NCBI GenBank assembly: GCA_963556695.1
Contig: CAUWAG010000004.1
Location: 2,232,001-2,296,000 of the forward strand
DNA length: 64,000 bases
Reading direction: 5' to 3'
Source: Anthostomella pinea
Lineage: Eukaryota > Ascomycota > Sordariomycetes > Xylariales > Xylariaceae
How positions within the stretch are numbered: position 1 is the first letter of the stretch; each line of letters starts with the position of its first letter. The notes below the pieces were generated by a model. The model did no database searches. It saw only the letters and a program-made list of their open reading frames with translations, and was not told the origin of the DNA. This document shows positions 47,358-58,854 of the stretch, one piece after another. Both the position numbers and the translations under genes were made by a program.

Positions 47358-48715
47358 GGGATTCGGAATTCGGATGGGGGTTAGGACACCGGCGAAGGTT
47401 GATGCGTATACCCTTTGCTTGTATGGGTGGGATTTCCACATACGCCTTCTAGAAGACTGTATGAGTAAGGAACGAATGATGATGGAGAGCCACAGCTGAT
47501 AAACGGATGTTGGGTGTAATCACGTATTCATGTTGGTATGAATGATGATAAATATTCAAGCTTTTGAGTCGAGACTTGGATCCAAATACGCCCCTAGTAA
47601 AGTCAGAAATGTATAACTTGCTGATGGCAAGCGACACTTCCCATCCCAGAATCGATCCCCAAAGCGATGTTCCCTGTCATGCACACCCTGACTGCTATTC
47701 CCATCATTCCGCTGGGCAATCAGGCAGTCCAAGGGTCAAGGTTATCGACGACACCATGGGCCGTATGATTCGCAGCTCAGGGGTCGGCATCGCGCTATTC
47801 CGAACTAGGCTGCTAATATCTGATTGGTCAGTCCAGCGCCGCCGCCAACTCGGCCTCTTGAGGATCCCGTCTGGAGGAACTCAAAAAGCAGTCTCAGTAA
47901 TCATCACAGGGACATACCAGGCAAGAAGAGAGCTCCACATGTTATTGAATGGCCTACATGTACCGAGCTGTGCTGCCACAGCCCGGGCTGATGACTTGAC
48001 GCAAGCGACGACTTCTGATCACCAAACTACATAGCTCAGGTGGAACGACAGCTCCGGCGTCTACTAGACACCCGGCCTCGTCGTTGATAACCTCGGGAGG
48101 TTATGATAGATCATAAGGTAACAAGTATCATTCAGGTGGTCGTGTTATTCCCGTATACGTTGACCCCCACTCTCTTGGCTACGCGCAGCGCAGCGGGACC
48201 TGGAGCGAGCTTCGAAGAAGCTTGTGATAGATCACAATCGTGCGAGATAGCCAGCCGGCTCACACTTGGACGTCGCGCCGGCATGATTGGATTACCGACT
48301 GGACGGCACGACTACGGTAGAGAGTCTGAGTGGCGCGTGATAAAGATTGGTTTCAAGAGGAGCGAGCCTGTTGGTGGTTCCCAATGCGGAAACCAATTCC
48401 TGATTGGCCACAGCTCGGGATATCGTGACGGCCTGCGCCGCCCAACTGCTACGACTACCATCCTGTTGTCGACGAGAGAGCCCATCGTCTCGGTCTGTTC
48501 GAAGACTGCGAGGCCGTCGCTGATGGGGGTGCTTCGGAGATGGGGACGCCGGTACGTGAGTCCTCGAGGGCCATAAAAGCCTCGATGGCCTCTGCGAAAA
48601 TGATGGGGGAGAAACTGTGATGTATACCACAAGAGTTTACGAACACTTCTTTGCACTTCTTACTATCTTGCTCACTTTCTTATCTCCTTTCTCGCCATCG
48701 CTTCGCGCCGACAGG
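47358..48715. other. Intergenic, 1.4 kb
   Basis: No supported gene. Frames of 150-157 codons at 47564-48034 and 48103-48576 have no motif. The last 100 bp include an in-frame upstream ATG (48620) discussed under the SDR gene. Confidence 0.45.
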
Positions 48716-49902
48716 ATGGGTGAGACTATCCGCGAGTTCCTCCGCGAGCAGTACCGCACCCTGCCCATGCTCGCAACGGTCGAGACGTGCCGGGGCAGGG
48801 CATACATCGTGACAGGGTCCAACATCGGCATCGGCCTCGCAACAGCGCAGAACCTCGTGCGTCTGGAAGCCTCTCGAGTAATCCTAGCCGTGCGCAACGT
48901 CGAGGCCGGCGAGGCGGCGCGGCGCCAGATCGACGCCGCCACCAACACTGCGGGCGTCGCCGAGGTCTGGCATTTGGACCTCGCGAGCTACGATAGCGTG
49001 AAAGCGTTTGCGCAGCGTGCGGCGGAAAACCTGGAGAGGCTGGACGGGCTGATCGAGAACGCGACGACTGCGCTGGATCGGTGGACTGCCGCTGAGGGCA
49101 TGGAGACGACTATCACGGTGAATGTGTTCTCGACACTGCTGCTGGCTGTGCTGCTGTTGCCCCTCATGATGCAGACGGCGCGGCGGCACGAGAACGTGCC
49201 GCACCTGGTCGTCGTTACTAGCAACCTGGGCTTCGCGCGGCGTGCGCAGCTGGAGGAGATAGAGGACGACGTGTGGTCTGGGTTGAGCGACGAGACGACG
49301 TCGGATATGGACAGCAGGTCCGTGTGTGTGACGCCTCCATGATCGGAGAGCCAAGCGTCCTTCTCCTCTGTTTTGCCTTCCTTTGTCTGTACAAGCGGTG
49401 CGAGCGAGATGAGGGACTGACTGAGATCTGCGCCTCTAGGTACGGTCTCTCGAAACTGATACAAATATTCGCCGTGCGGCAGTTCGCGACCCTGGCGGCG
49501 CCAGCGCGAACGGGCGTCGTCGTCAACCTCATCAGCCCCGGTCTGTGCAAGAGCGGCCTGGTGCGGTACGCCAAGCTCAGCACGCGCCTCACGATCGGCG
49601 CCATGACAGCTGTTGTTGGGCGGACGGCGGAGATGGGCAGCCGATCGGTCTTGCACGCCGCGGTCGCGGGGGAGCAGAGCCACGGGAAGCTCTTGTCGGA
49701 CTGCAAGATCAAGGAGTGAGTTTTCCATCCTGCCCCAGCGTGACAAGCAATGGTGACGTCGTACTGATATCCGTCGTATAGCTATTATATCCCTACATGG
49801 GTGACGGATGCGAAGGGGACGGCAATGCAGAAGCAGCTGTGGGATAACGTCGCGAAGAGGTTGGAGACCATTGAGCCTGGGTGTGTAAGCCGCATATTAT
49901 AG
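48716..49902 (+). CDS. Short-chain dehydrogenase/reductase (SDR), 332 aa
   Basis: Exons 48716-49317, 49440-49715 and 49782-49902 join with matching phase-2 introns. The protein starts MGETIREFLREQYRTLP, typical of fungal SDRs of this group, then has the cofactor loop YIVTGSNIGIGLATAQN, LDLASYDSV, a Ser in HLVVVTSNLGF, and the catalytic pair in YGLSKLIQIF at the second exon. LISPGLCKSGL follows as the PG motif. Where most SDRs have NNAG, this one has LIENATTAL, an unusual change in a structural motif. An ATG at 48620 is in frame and would add 32 residues with a hydrophobic run (FFALLTILLTFLSPF), a possible membrane anchor. I prefer 48716 because the N-terminus from there matches the family. 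It is related to, but clearly diverged from, the SDR at 5664. Confidence 0.88.
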
Positions 49903-50472
49903 CCGAGGGACTGACTGTATATATATATATATATAACGACAAGCTTTGCCTAGATTCCATTGAATGGTATGCATAAAAAGAAATTCTTCCTTGTGGAACA
50001 AAATATTGGAAATATATAATATGACAAAAAGCTCAGTGGGCCATCCGAGCCTAAGACGTGCCTTGTCCCGAGTTAGCCAACCCATCAACTAACCGCCAGC
50101 ACGCCCCGGAATCGAACAGCAGACCTACGAAAAAACCCCCGTGAGGGGATTTGTCTCATACCCCACTACAACATAGGACCAGATGGGCTTGGGCTTGGTG
50201 AGGGGGCGATGGAAGATTTGGCTTGTATTGCAGTACATATGGCTGGTTGCTGGGGAACTCGACCTGACCTGGCCTGCTCCGCCCCAGCGTGATCACGCCC
50301 TCAGGCACCAAGGCAGGCCCATCGCGGCTCTGGTCCGGACGAGGTACTCGACAGCAGCTCTAGCATGCCATCTTTCATCGTGCCTGAATTGATACTTGTG
50401 TAGAAGCTATAGAGCCATTGCTCCTCCAGTGGTGTCCGATCTTGGCGATGAAACCTCTTTTGACTTGGGAGA
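49903..50472. other. Intergenic, 0.6 kb, convergent 3' regions
   Basis: Lies between the convergent SDR and regulator genes. It contains a (TA)9-type run at 49918-49936 and the tRNA-like sequence at about 50099-50180. Confidence 0.5.
50099..50180 (-). other. tRNA-like sequence, probably degenerate (Val-CAC-like)
   Basis: On the - strand an A-box-like TGTTGTAGTGG follows GGTCCTA. A hairpin has a CTCACGG loop that would present anticodon CAC, and a B-box-like TGTTCGATTCC comes later. However, the 5' end GGTCCTA has no matching 3' acceptor strand, and the T-stem does not pair. It looks like a decayed tRNA-Val copy rather than a working gene. Confidence 0.35.
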
Positions 50473-52096
50473 CTACATCGGCTCTCCTTGAACAGGGTCG
50501 CTCGGCTCGTCGGACCTGCTTGAGCAAAGGCCGGGTAAAACCAAGTCCCACAACGCCTCCCCTCGTTCATCGTGCAGGACGCTGACCCATGGGAAATCAT
50601 GAAGCACCCGGCTCACGTCGAGCCAGCTGCGAATGTGCATAGCTTGAGCTGCCTTCGCGCTTACTGGTACAAGCCAGGTGTCGTCTGCATCCTTGAGTAC
50701 CGAAGCTCTTCCTATGAAACAGGCCCAAAGCAGAATCGTTTGAGTCTCTGGATCATCTCCGGGGAGCGTCTGCAGGCTGGTGCCTAGTAGTGAGCGAAGC
50801 AGAGGAAAGCTGCCGAGTTTTCCGCCGTATTCAAGCCAGAATGCCACGATGAAAGCGGCGAGCGCTAGATGCACAACCCTGTCCAACTGATTGGAGAGGC
50901 ATGTCTCACTCAGAGGGCTCACGGCGACAAGGCGATACCCCATTTGTATGAGTGTTGTTTGGAAAGCGTTGCCCTTCAACTTGGATACGAGACCAGCTCG
51001 GTCATTCAGCAGCCACGAAAGGCTCAAAATATCGAGCACGGCGCCTTTGAGCTCATTACCAACCGATCGGAATAGGCTTAACTCGACGAGCCGTTGTAGC
51101 TGGACAACCGGTACTTGATTGCGCAGGTCGTGGAAGCCAGAGATGTAGGTTACGTCCTGGACTCCAAACCGTGTTGGCCCTCCAAAATGCAGAGCAACTT
51201 CGAGGTCACAGCTGTTTGGAAAGTAAGCAACACACAAGCCTCCAGGGTATATCATCTTGGGGTTACCGTAGTGCCTTCTGAGCCAGCGTATCAAAACTTG
51301 TTGCTATTTGCGTGATTCCACCGCGAAGCTGTATCATCCGTGCCATTCCTTCAAAATGCATTCTTGCGGCGTGATACCGACCCCGAATGCGTTCGTACAT
51401 GGACATGACGATCACCACTGCTATAGCGGCATCAGATAGCGCCTCACTGCCTGAGAGTTTCTGGTTGATCAAGCGGAGAGCACGGGACAGGTGGTAGAGA
51501 GCCATCGTGGAATCTCCTGGTTTTGCTAGGACGAGGTGATCGACACATGCCGAGCTTATCGCGATCGTGCAGTGAAAGACTGGTAGCGTCGATTAGCTGG
51601 CCGTGTGTGTGGTACAGGGAGCACCGGAAGTCCTTACATGCTTCGTCAATGAATAAATATTGAACCCATAGTGCCTCTGGGACATTACCGCTCACACAGA
51701 ACGCGGGTGGGTATAGAGCCTCGCTGACGAGCGAGAAGACTGTCACAAGTCAGTGCTGACAGCTGACATGTCGGTTGGGTGGCTGGCGGGAGCAGGCATA
51801 CACTGGTGAATGCGAGTCTTGGACTGCGGATGTGAGGCAGCAGGGAATGGGAGGAAGCACAGTTCGCTCGTAATCTGACGTGATATCGTGACGACCGAGT
51901 CTAGATGGCGGGTGTCACACAGTCCCGCCTGGCCACGCTGTCTGGAGACCGTTGTGACGACTCTCGAGTTGAGTCTCGCGCTTCTGTGTCTGGGTACGCG
52001 CGTCTTCCCTGTGTTCTTGCCTTTCATCACATGGCTGCGTATCACCTTTCTCGCGTCCCTGTTGATGACGGAGTTGTCGACAAATTCAAAGGACAT
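50473..52096 (-). CDS. Fungal-specific transcription factor domain protein (fungal_trans_2-type), 482 aa
   Basis: Exons 52096-51802, 51739-51638, 51579-51267 and 51211-50473 join with matching phases (1449 nt). The N-terminus MSFEFVDNSVINRDARKVIR followed by SHVMKGKNTGKTRVPR is the usual start of a large fungal family whose members lack a Zn2Cys6 cluster. The central part has ALYPPAFCVSGN, WVQYLFIDEA, HCTIAISSACVDHLVLAKPG, MALYHLSRALRLINQKLSG and YHAARMHFEGMARMIQLRGG, the last being typical of the fungal_trans_2 domain. The C-terminal half is helical. No DNA-binding domain is visible, so it may act through partners or be a regulator-like protein of another kind. It is convergent with the SDR gene at 48716. 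Confidence 0.85.
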
Positions 52097-53713
52097 GGTC
52101 TCTACATATGTACTACATATGTACTGCACCTGTTCTTCTGCTGCAGGAGAGGCTTGAGCTTGGGTGGCCCGTGGGGGCACTGTGGTTTTGATATACAAGT
52201 GTAAAACCAGAGGTAGCTCTGAGGTTGAAAGACGAGTCTTACATTATTACGTGGTCGCTAAGGACCCGCGACCCCGACGTCTCGTCGGAGCGAAGGGCGT
52301 TGCCTGATTGGTCTATAATATTGGTAACGATGTTTGCCCGGCGGGTGCAGGGGTCGCAGACGCACAGTAGTAACTGCTTCCATCAAGTAAAGTACGCTGG
52401 TTGACTGGTCCAAATTCAAAACATGAATAGAAAGCAAACCGTAGGCTCATGATACCAGAGGTTGTTTCTTCAAGGGCAGAATGCCGTTTCATATTGCGTG
52501 TAGGTAGGGAAAAAAGTGGAAGACCCGAGATCAGGACCTCTGAATTCGAACCGATGGAGAAGCTGTGCTCACCAATTTGAGGCGGCGGTCAAGCTTGTCA
52601 AATACCCTAAACCTGTCAATACTAGCACCTAGGACTGAGATCAAGAAAAAGAGAAAACCCTTAACTATACTCAATCATCGTACAGAGGTTTGTTGATTAT
52701 CTTGTTGCCAGGCGAAGTCGCAATGTGTTCCCACAACGATTATGTGGCTGTCCCCTAAAGGTTCACGATGGCGTCAACCGTCGCGCGAACCTGGATGGGT
52801 ACAGAGGTCTGTGCCCCTTCGAGAGACGGCGCCCCTAGTAGGAACTCTACCTTAATCAAAACACAGGAGGACGGGGAAAGCCTTGATGACATCATCGCAG
52901 AGAGTACCACCGTGTAAGGCAGTAATGACAGTGTCGATCTGTCTGTGAAAGAAGAGAAAGAAGAAGAAGAAGAAGAAGAAGAAGAAGAAGAAGCTGGGCG
53001 AGTGGGGATGGAATGAGCAAGTTCAAGGTGTTGCAAGTATCAGGTCGTTGATCAAGTGACAATACTGAAGTCTCCCGCGTCCATTCTTGAGCAGGCAGAA
53101 ATCCCGTCCATTAAAGATCTGGACGGCCTGGCTGTAGCTGTCAGCTTGTGACTGCGAATTACCCCTGCCACCTGACACCTGCCACTCAGCCCTGCCATCT
53201 GCAGATAAGGCGGCACCCGATAAGCCACCTGGCAGCTTTGGACCTAATCAACTCAAGCACTCCACTGTGATCTAACAAAAATCGCCTACGATTCATAGGG
53301 CCGCCTCGACCAAAAACCTTGGAAACCTTGGGAGGAGGAGCCTCCATGTCGCCTGCCTAATAAAACCACCAAACCCCTCCCGATACCGTGCGCGGCCACA
53401 ACCCCCAGACCGACGACTGCGACGGCTGCGACAACTGCGACGACGTGCCCACCAGTCCCTCGCCAACACGTTACCCTCGAGATCAGTCCGACTGCTTCGA
53501 GGCATCCCACACGGCACACGTGCCCCTCGACCGCCGCCTGCCCTTCGACGCAGCCTGTCCCGTGCTGCCCCGTGCTGCCCCAACGACTAGATCCCGCGAT
53601 CCCGCCTCTATTACGACGATCCCGATCCTCTAGTACCCTTCACCCCGAACACCAGACAGCCCTGGCCAGCCGCCTGCTAGCTCGGCGCGGCAACAGCCAC
53701 CACCGACGCGCTC
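52097..53713. other. Intergenic, 1.6 kb, divergent promoter region
   Basis: It holds the promoters of the regulator (leftward) and ICE2 (rightward). A (GAA)n microsatellite lies at 52949-52993. Frames around 53290-53640 are GC-rich but motif-free and probably belong to the ICE2 leader. Confidence 0.5.
52949..52993. repeat. (GAA)n microsatellite
   Basis: About ten uninterrupted GAA/AAG triplets, preceded by a related purine-rich run. Non-coding context. Confidence 0.85.
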
Positions 53714-55094
53714 ATGTGGTGGTTCTTTCGCATCGTCTCCAGTTCCATCTTTCTGTTGACCATCATCCTCTCGATCCCCATATCTTTCGATGTAGGCGGG
53801 CGCGACAGCGGCCTGGCGTACAGCCTGTCGCTGTTCGGCTTCTATCTCCTCAACAGCGCTTTCAAGCTCGCCACACCCGACAACTCGCGCGTACGATGGA
53901 CCCTTGTCCAGACACTGCAGACTCTGCAATGGGTCATCATCCCCAGTCTCCTGATATGGTCGCTGCATAACTTCGCCGTGGATGCGAGCAACAGCGACTG
54001 GGTATCCAGAACCATCGGCGGACTCAGCAGACAGAAGCCTACTACCTGGTCCGACTGGTTCTTTGGCAACGGGGGGCTTGTCGAGTCTGTGACTATTGGT
54101 GGATGGGACAAGACCTTGCGTTATTCGAGTCCGGTCTTCCAACTCGCCGAAGGCTTCTGTACCCTCCTGGTAATCCAGGCTGCGGGTCAAATCTCGAGAT
54201 GGCTGGTCAATCGTGGGCGAAGTGATACTTGGGTCGTGAGTCTCCCCACCTTGATGGCCAGGCCTCTTTTTCCCATATCTAAAAGCTAATGCTCTCTAGC
54301 TTACTCTGTTGATACTATCCGCCTCCATTATCGCCAGTGCTGTCTACTTCCTGTGGCGAGTGGCTCTATTCCCTTCGATCAGCAATCTAGACGCTACATT
54401 GATCGGAGTGACGGTGACCTCAGCGGTCTTTTTGTGCGCCATGGGAATCGGCACGGGGCGGGGAAACCCCGTCGAGTCATCGCTACTCTTCGCCTACGTG
54501 GTCCTATGTGTCTACCAAATCTTTACCGACTATGTCCAATCACCGGAGGCCCAAGCGGCTGCTGCCGAGCAAGCTGCCACGCAGCCGGAATTCCCACCCT
54601 TGCCGCCAATCATCATGGCAAGCTACTCGACGCTCCTCCACATGGTGGGCTCATTGCCCTCTGCTGTCTTTTCGTCGTTGAGTCTCCTCCACGCCGCCTT
54701 CCAGACCATTGCGCCCTCGGTCATGATATCTCTCGTCTACAGGATAATCGTCTTCTATTGCGCGACTCGAATTATTCCTGCGGTGCGAGAGTCAGGTGCC
54801 AGGGCCCTCATGCAAGAGCCTTCGATGGATGATTCGGATAGCGCCAATCGGCTACTTGGCTTTCTGTCTTGGTTTTCGCCCTCAATCCTAATCGCCGTCT
54901 ACACGAGTCTCCTGCTACAGCACTTCTCTACCAGCGATACTGTAGAAGGATGGACTCTACGAGACGGTGACGCAGGCGGCAACACGTGGCGCTGGGTTAA
55001 TGTTGCCGCTACGATGGGTTTATACGCCATCGAGCTGTATCTGGGCAATGATGACGCAGATGGCAGCTTGGTCAATCATTGGAAGATAGACTGA
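53714..55094 (+). CDS. ICE2: ICE2-family ER membrane protein, 438 aa
   Basis: Exons 53714-54235 and 54300-55094 join in phase 0 (64-bp intron). The start MWWFFRIVSSSIFLLTIILS continues with IPISFDVGGRDSGLAYSLSL, which is characteristic of the fungal ICE2 family. About eight to ten hydrophobic segments follow, including WVIIPSLLIWSL, LTLLILSASIIASAVYFLW, ATLIGVTVTSAVFLCAMGIG, SSLLFAYVVLCVYQIF and PSILIAVYTSLLLQHF. In yeast, Ice2 works in cortical ER inheritance and ER lipid homeostasis; the same general role is expected here from family knowledge. Luminal/cytosolic loops contain an Ala/Gln-rich insertion (PEAQAAAAEQAATQPEF). The frame is intact and the length is usual for the family. Confidence 0.93.
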
Positions 55095-56036
55095 GAAAGG
55101 GGTGTTTTAGGCCCACCGACGAGCAGAGGAGCAGGACAGAAGATGCGCCGGTATGGAATGAGATCAGGGCGCAGAGCTTGAGAAAGAGCTCGTCATGGGA
55201 GGAATATGTTATGTCGACCTCGACCGATTGATGTGGCTGCAATTCGGCAGTACCATTCGGGAGGTTCGGCTTGGGAAACTCGGGTTCACAGCAATTGGCG
55301 TTAAGGTCAGGGACAGTTATACCATCGAATCCGACCCTGTTTTTATTTATTATATGAGGCCAGCACCGATACCCACTGGAATTACGGTGCAAGTGCAACG
55401 ATGGGTCCTCCCTCAGTGGATGAGAACAGCTTGCGCAGTAGGACTGCGGCCTCGGGAAGGTTATATCTTTGCTGAGAGCAATTGGATCAGGCTTTTACTG
55501 AACTGAAGAAGCAGTACTTCGAAACAGACCTACAGTTATTCATTGAATCTGAGGAAGTCCTTTTAGCCACATTCGCCATTATCCGACCTGACTCCCCTTA
55601 TCTACTAACAGGTCTACCAAACCATCAGAAGGGCCTCTTCTGCTCATGTTGGACTTGTGACACGACGAACACGACGCATTCTGTGACACATCGATTCAAA
55701 TGGCCTCGCTCAGCTGATCGCCTTGAGCTGCGCAGAATCTCGGGAGTTCTGGCTCTCAGCCTTGCCGGAGTAAGCGGCGCCGGTGCAGCAAGGTAACGTC
55801 GTGAGCCTCTTCAGGCCCTGCAGATGGATCCGCTTTTGGACAGCAAATAACAACGACCTCACGGGGACCCTTGCAGCTGGTTCCAGCCATCTCCTCTCCA
55901 TCTTCCGCTTGGCTTTCCACAGCCGCCAGTGTTTTATGTATTGTTCTCGTTGATATTAGCTTAGAGTTCTTGTTTGCTGCTCTTCACATCTTACATCTTT
56001 ACTAGTATACCTTTAGTACGACGTATCGAGAGGGCT
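55095..56036. other. Intergenic, 0.9 kb
   Basis: Lies between two genes of the same orientation. Frames of about 100 codons at 55195-55506 and 55482-55796 have no motif. Nothing further seen. Confidence 0.5.
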
Positions 56037-58069
56037 ATGGGTGTACAGCGCTCAAAATGGGGAAGAGGGAGCTGGAGCAGCTCCTCGGATCCTTACGACG
56101 GCCACGAAGCGGCGCTGAAGCCGGAACACGACGGCAATGCGCTGCTTCCGCACAAGGGACGGGGTGATGACTATTTCAATGGAGATATATAGTAAGTGAC
56201 CTTATTCTTTGGATGCAATATGGCTTCTTGAAGCCCAATAGGTAAAGCAAGGCTTGATCCTCTCTTGTGCACTCCTGTATGTTGTCGAGTGTTCATTGAC
56301 ACCCATATAGTGATGGGCGCCCTACAGAAGAAGAGACTAGATGGGAAATCGACTCGTTGGTCTTTTCTACTCCGTCTCGTATGAATTGCTATGGCCGCTG
56401 ACCGTGTTCAAGGAGTAATATGCCCTACTTGAGCCATATCAAGTCTCTATCCCACTTCTATCCACATCTACGCTTCCTCGCACAGTGGATGCAAGTGACG
56501 ACCTCGCCTGTGAAATGGCAGTTCATCAAGTCGCAGCCTAACCTGGAGGCCATACGCCAGGAGCGAGCGAGTCGTATCAAGGTCGCGGCCGTCGACTTTG
56601 CGTCGGGACAGGGGCAGCCCACCATCGAGCGCATCAACACCCGCGCCGGTTTGACCGACCGTCTGGACAGTGCCCTGCCGTCCGGTACAACGCGCCTCTA
56701 CATCGTCGAGGACCTCTCGCGCAACGTCATCGAGCTGCTCGGCTCGAGGCTTGACATCGACCCCCAGTTCTTCCGCGAGCAGATCAACGACTATCTGTGG
56801 TTCAACACGCGGGACCCATGGGTCGAGCTGCCGGATCTGGATGTCGTCGCTCGCAACCGGCCCTTCTTCCGTCTGCAGTACGTGCACTCGCGCTACTTTA
56901 AGAACCAGAAGATTTTCCGCGAGGCACAGGTGCAGGCGGGCATGTTCAACGTGCTGAGGAGGCTCGACGACGACAGCGAGCACGACTCGCTGTTCGATGA
57001 GCATGGCGCTATTATTGCCCTGGTCAGGAGCAAGGCTTCACTGTGGATCCGGCCGTCGAAGCCTGGGGAGGATACCGTCGGTGAGTCTCCATTCTGTGAC
57101 CCTCTCCCAATACCGGGAGACCCCTCTGACGAAACAGGCGTCCTCCTCATCGACCCATCCGTCACAGCCGGACACCCCCTCTGGGGCGGCTACCGGCCCT
57201 TCAAGACGTCGCCGCCCCCGTCTGAGAGCAGCAAGGTGTACGCGTCGCCGCCGCGCGACTCGCTCTTCGAGGACCTGCTCTTCTGGATCGCGCAGATGCC
57301 GCCGGACGACGTCGACGCGGTGCGCGACAACCCGCGCGCCATGGCGCACCGCATGGTCCAGATCATCTGCGCCGAATGGCTGACGCTGAGCCGCTACATC
57401 CTGGCGCGGCTGGGCCAGATCGAGTGGGAGGTCGAGCGGCCCGACTTCCGGCCCGAGTCGCTCAAGGGCATCGACTCGTCGCTGTCCAAGTCGCACACGT
57501 GGCGCCGCCGGCTGCCCATCTTCAGGAACATGGTCGCTGATGCGCAGAAGAAGCTGTTCCGCGAGAATTACGGTCCCGGTGCCTCTGCCGCAGTGAAGGC
57601 GGTAACGGATTCGCCGGGTGGGACCGACTGCATCAGCGACCTGCGCGACGACTTCGCCATCGTGGCCAAGGGCCTCGAGGACCTGCTGGCGAAAATGGAT
57701 CGCATCACGGCGGTGACGACGGCCGTGGCGGCCTTCGAGGAGAGCCGGCGGGCCGTGGAGCAGAACCGCGCCCTGGGCCGCCTGACATACCTCGCCGTCA
57801 TCTTCGCGCCGCTGAGCTTCGTGTCGTCCTTCTTCAGCATGTCGACCGACGTCACCGAGCTGTCGCAGACGTTCTGGGTCTACTTCTGCGTCGCCGTGCC
57901 CATCAGCCTCGGCGTCTACCTCGTCGTCGACCAGAAGTGGACCAACTCGCTGCAGGGCGTGTGGAGGGGGAGGAAGGACGCCCTGGACTGGAGGGGCCGC
58001 CTGGGCCATGCCCGGGAGAAACGTCCCAAGCAGGGCGGCGGTAGGCGTGCTGGGGCGCTGGCGTCGTGA
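56037..58069 (+). CDS. CorA-like transporter-domain membrane protein, about 625 aa
   Basis: The main exon runs from about 56411 to 58069 and encodes a long soluble region (TRLYIVEDLSRNVIELLGSR, DPQFFREQINDYLWFNTRDP, FFRLQYVHSRYFKN), an elongated helical stalk (LEDLLAKMDRITAVTTAVAA) and two C-terminal membrane segments (LTYLAVIFAPLSFVSSFFSM and FWVYFCVAVPISLGVYLVV). SMSTDV stands where CorA channels have GMN-containing sequence. A basic tail (RPKQGGGRRAGAL) ends it. Upstream, exon 1 (56037-56191) joins an exon starting at 56311 with matching phase (YFNGDIYDGRPTEEETRW). How that exon joins the main exon near 56370-56411 is unclear: the only phase-compatible intron is about 39 bp with a weak GTCTCG donor. 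The family includes membrane proteins whose transport role is mostly untested. Compare the frameshifted relative at 2263-4082. Confidence 0.82.
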
Positions 58070-58410
58070 GGCGAGATACGACTGGGTGATGCGATGCGGA
58101 GAGGGCGTGCGTGTGCAACGTGATGATTGGGACGGTGGCGGCTATGATGCTATGATGCTATGACGATAATTTTGAATCATGAGGGTTACAACGCCTGTGG
58201 CTACATAGGTAGGAACGTGGAGAACAAACACATCTCGCCGTCCGATTGTGCCACTCGGGATTGCCCACCCGGTCACTTGCCCTTGGCGCACACTCCGGAG
58301 GATTAACCGTGACGCCGTGGCATTCCTATATCTCCACATGCACCCTGCACTCACTCGTCAGAGACTCAGAGCGGCAGGGCCGGGCCCCACAAGGCCAGAC
58401 TCCAACGACG

Positions 58411-58499
58411 AAAGTTCCCTACTTTAAACCACGGTAAAAGTTCCCTACTCTGGGCCACGGTAGTAATGACTGACTTCGGTCGTCCCGTCCAGACCGAAG
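58411..58499. repeat. 26-bp tandem pair followed by an inverted repeat
   Basis: Two adjacent units begin AAAGTTCCCTACT and end CCACGGT (58411-58436 and 58437-58462). They are followed by ACTTCGGTC ... GACCGAAGGT, a 9-bp-arm inverted repeat with a ten-base spacer (about 58472-58500). A third GGAAGTTCCT-like element lies near 58531. Confidence 0.7.
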
Positions 58500-58663
58500 G
58501 TAGGAAAGGAAGGGAAGCCTCCAAGCTCACGGAAGTTCCTTGACCGGGGGATGGTAAGCCACCGTTACTCACACGTAACGAAGCGAACACGGTCTCCCGG
58601 CCGGCTGGTCTGTCCATAGGATGCGAACTTTAGAAAGATGAATATGTTCTTAGTTAGCTGTGC

Positions 58664-58675
58664 ATATATATATAA
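58664..58675 (+). promoter_or_regulatory. TATA-like element
   Basis: An ATATATATATAA run about 180 bp before the ATG at 58855. The CAA/ACC-rich, G-poor stretch that follows (58730-58850) looks like a fungal 5' leader. Confidence 0.4.
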
Positions 58676-58854
58676 CCCTCGAAGCGCCAGCAGAGAAACC
58701 GATTCAGACCTCGACAGCAGACAACAGACTTCACACAAGCACCAACTTTCAACGGAAACCCGAACCAGACCAGACTTCGGCAGCAGACACAAACTTCAAC
58801 ACAATCACCAAACGCCAAACACCAAACCACAAAGAACCACCCATCAACCTGACA

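Larger units (their letters stand above)
58070..58854. other. Intergenic, 0.8 kb, with promoter-like repeats
   Basis: Upstream of the small secreted protein candidate. It holds the tandem and inverted repeats at 58411-58499 and a TATA run at 58664-58675. No gene seen. Confidence 0.5.

Noticed and set aside
57038..58009. 323-codon frame antisense to the right CorA-like gene
   Set aside because: A shadow of GC-rich third positions in the real coding strand.
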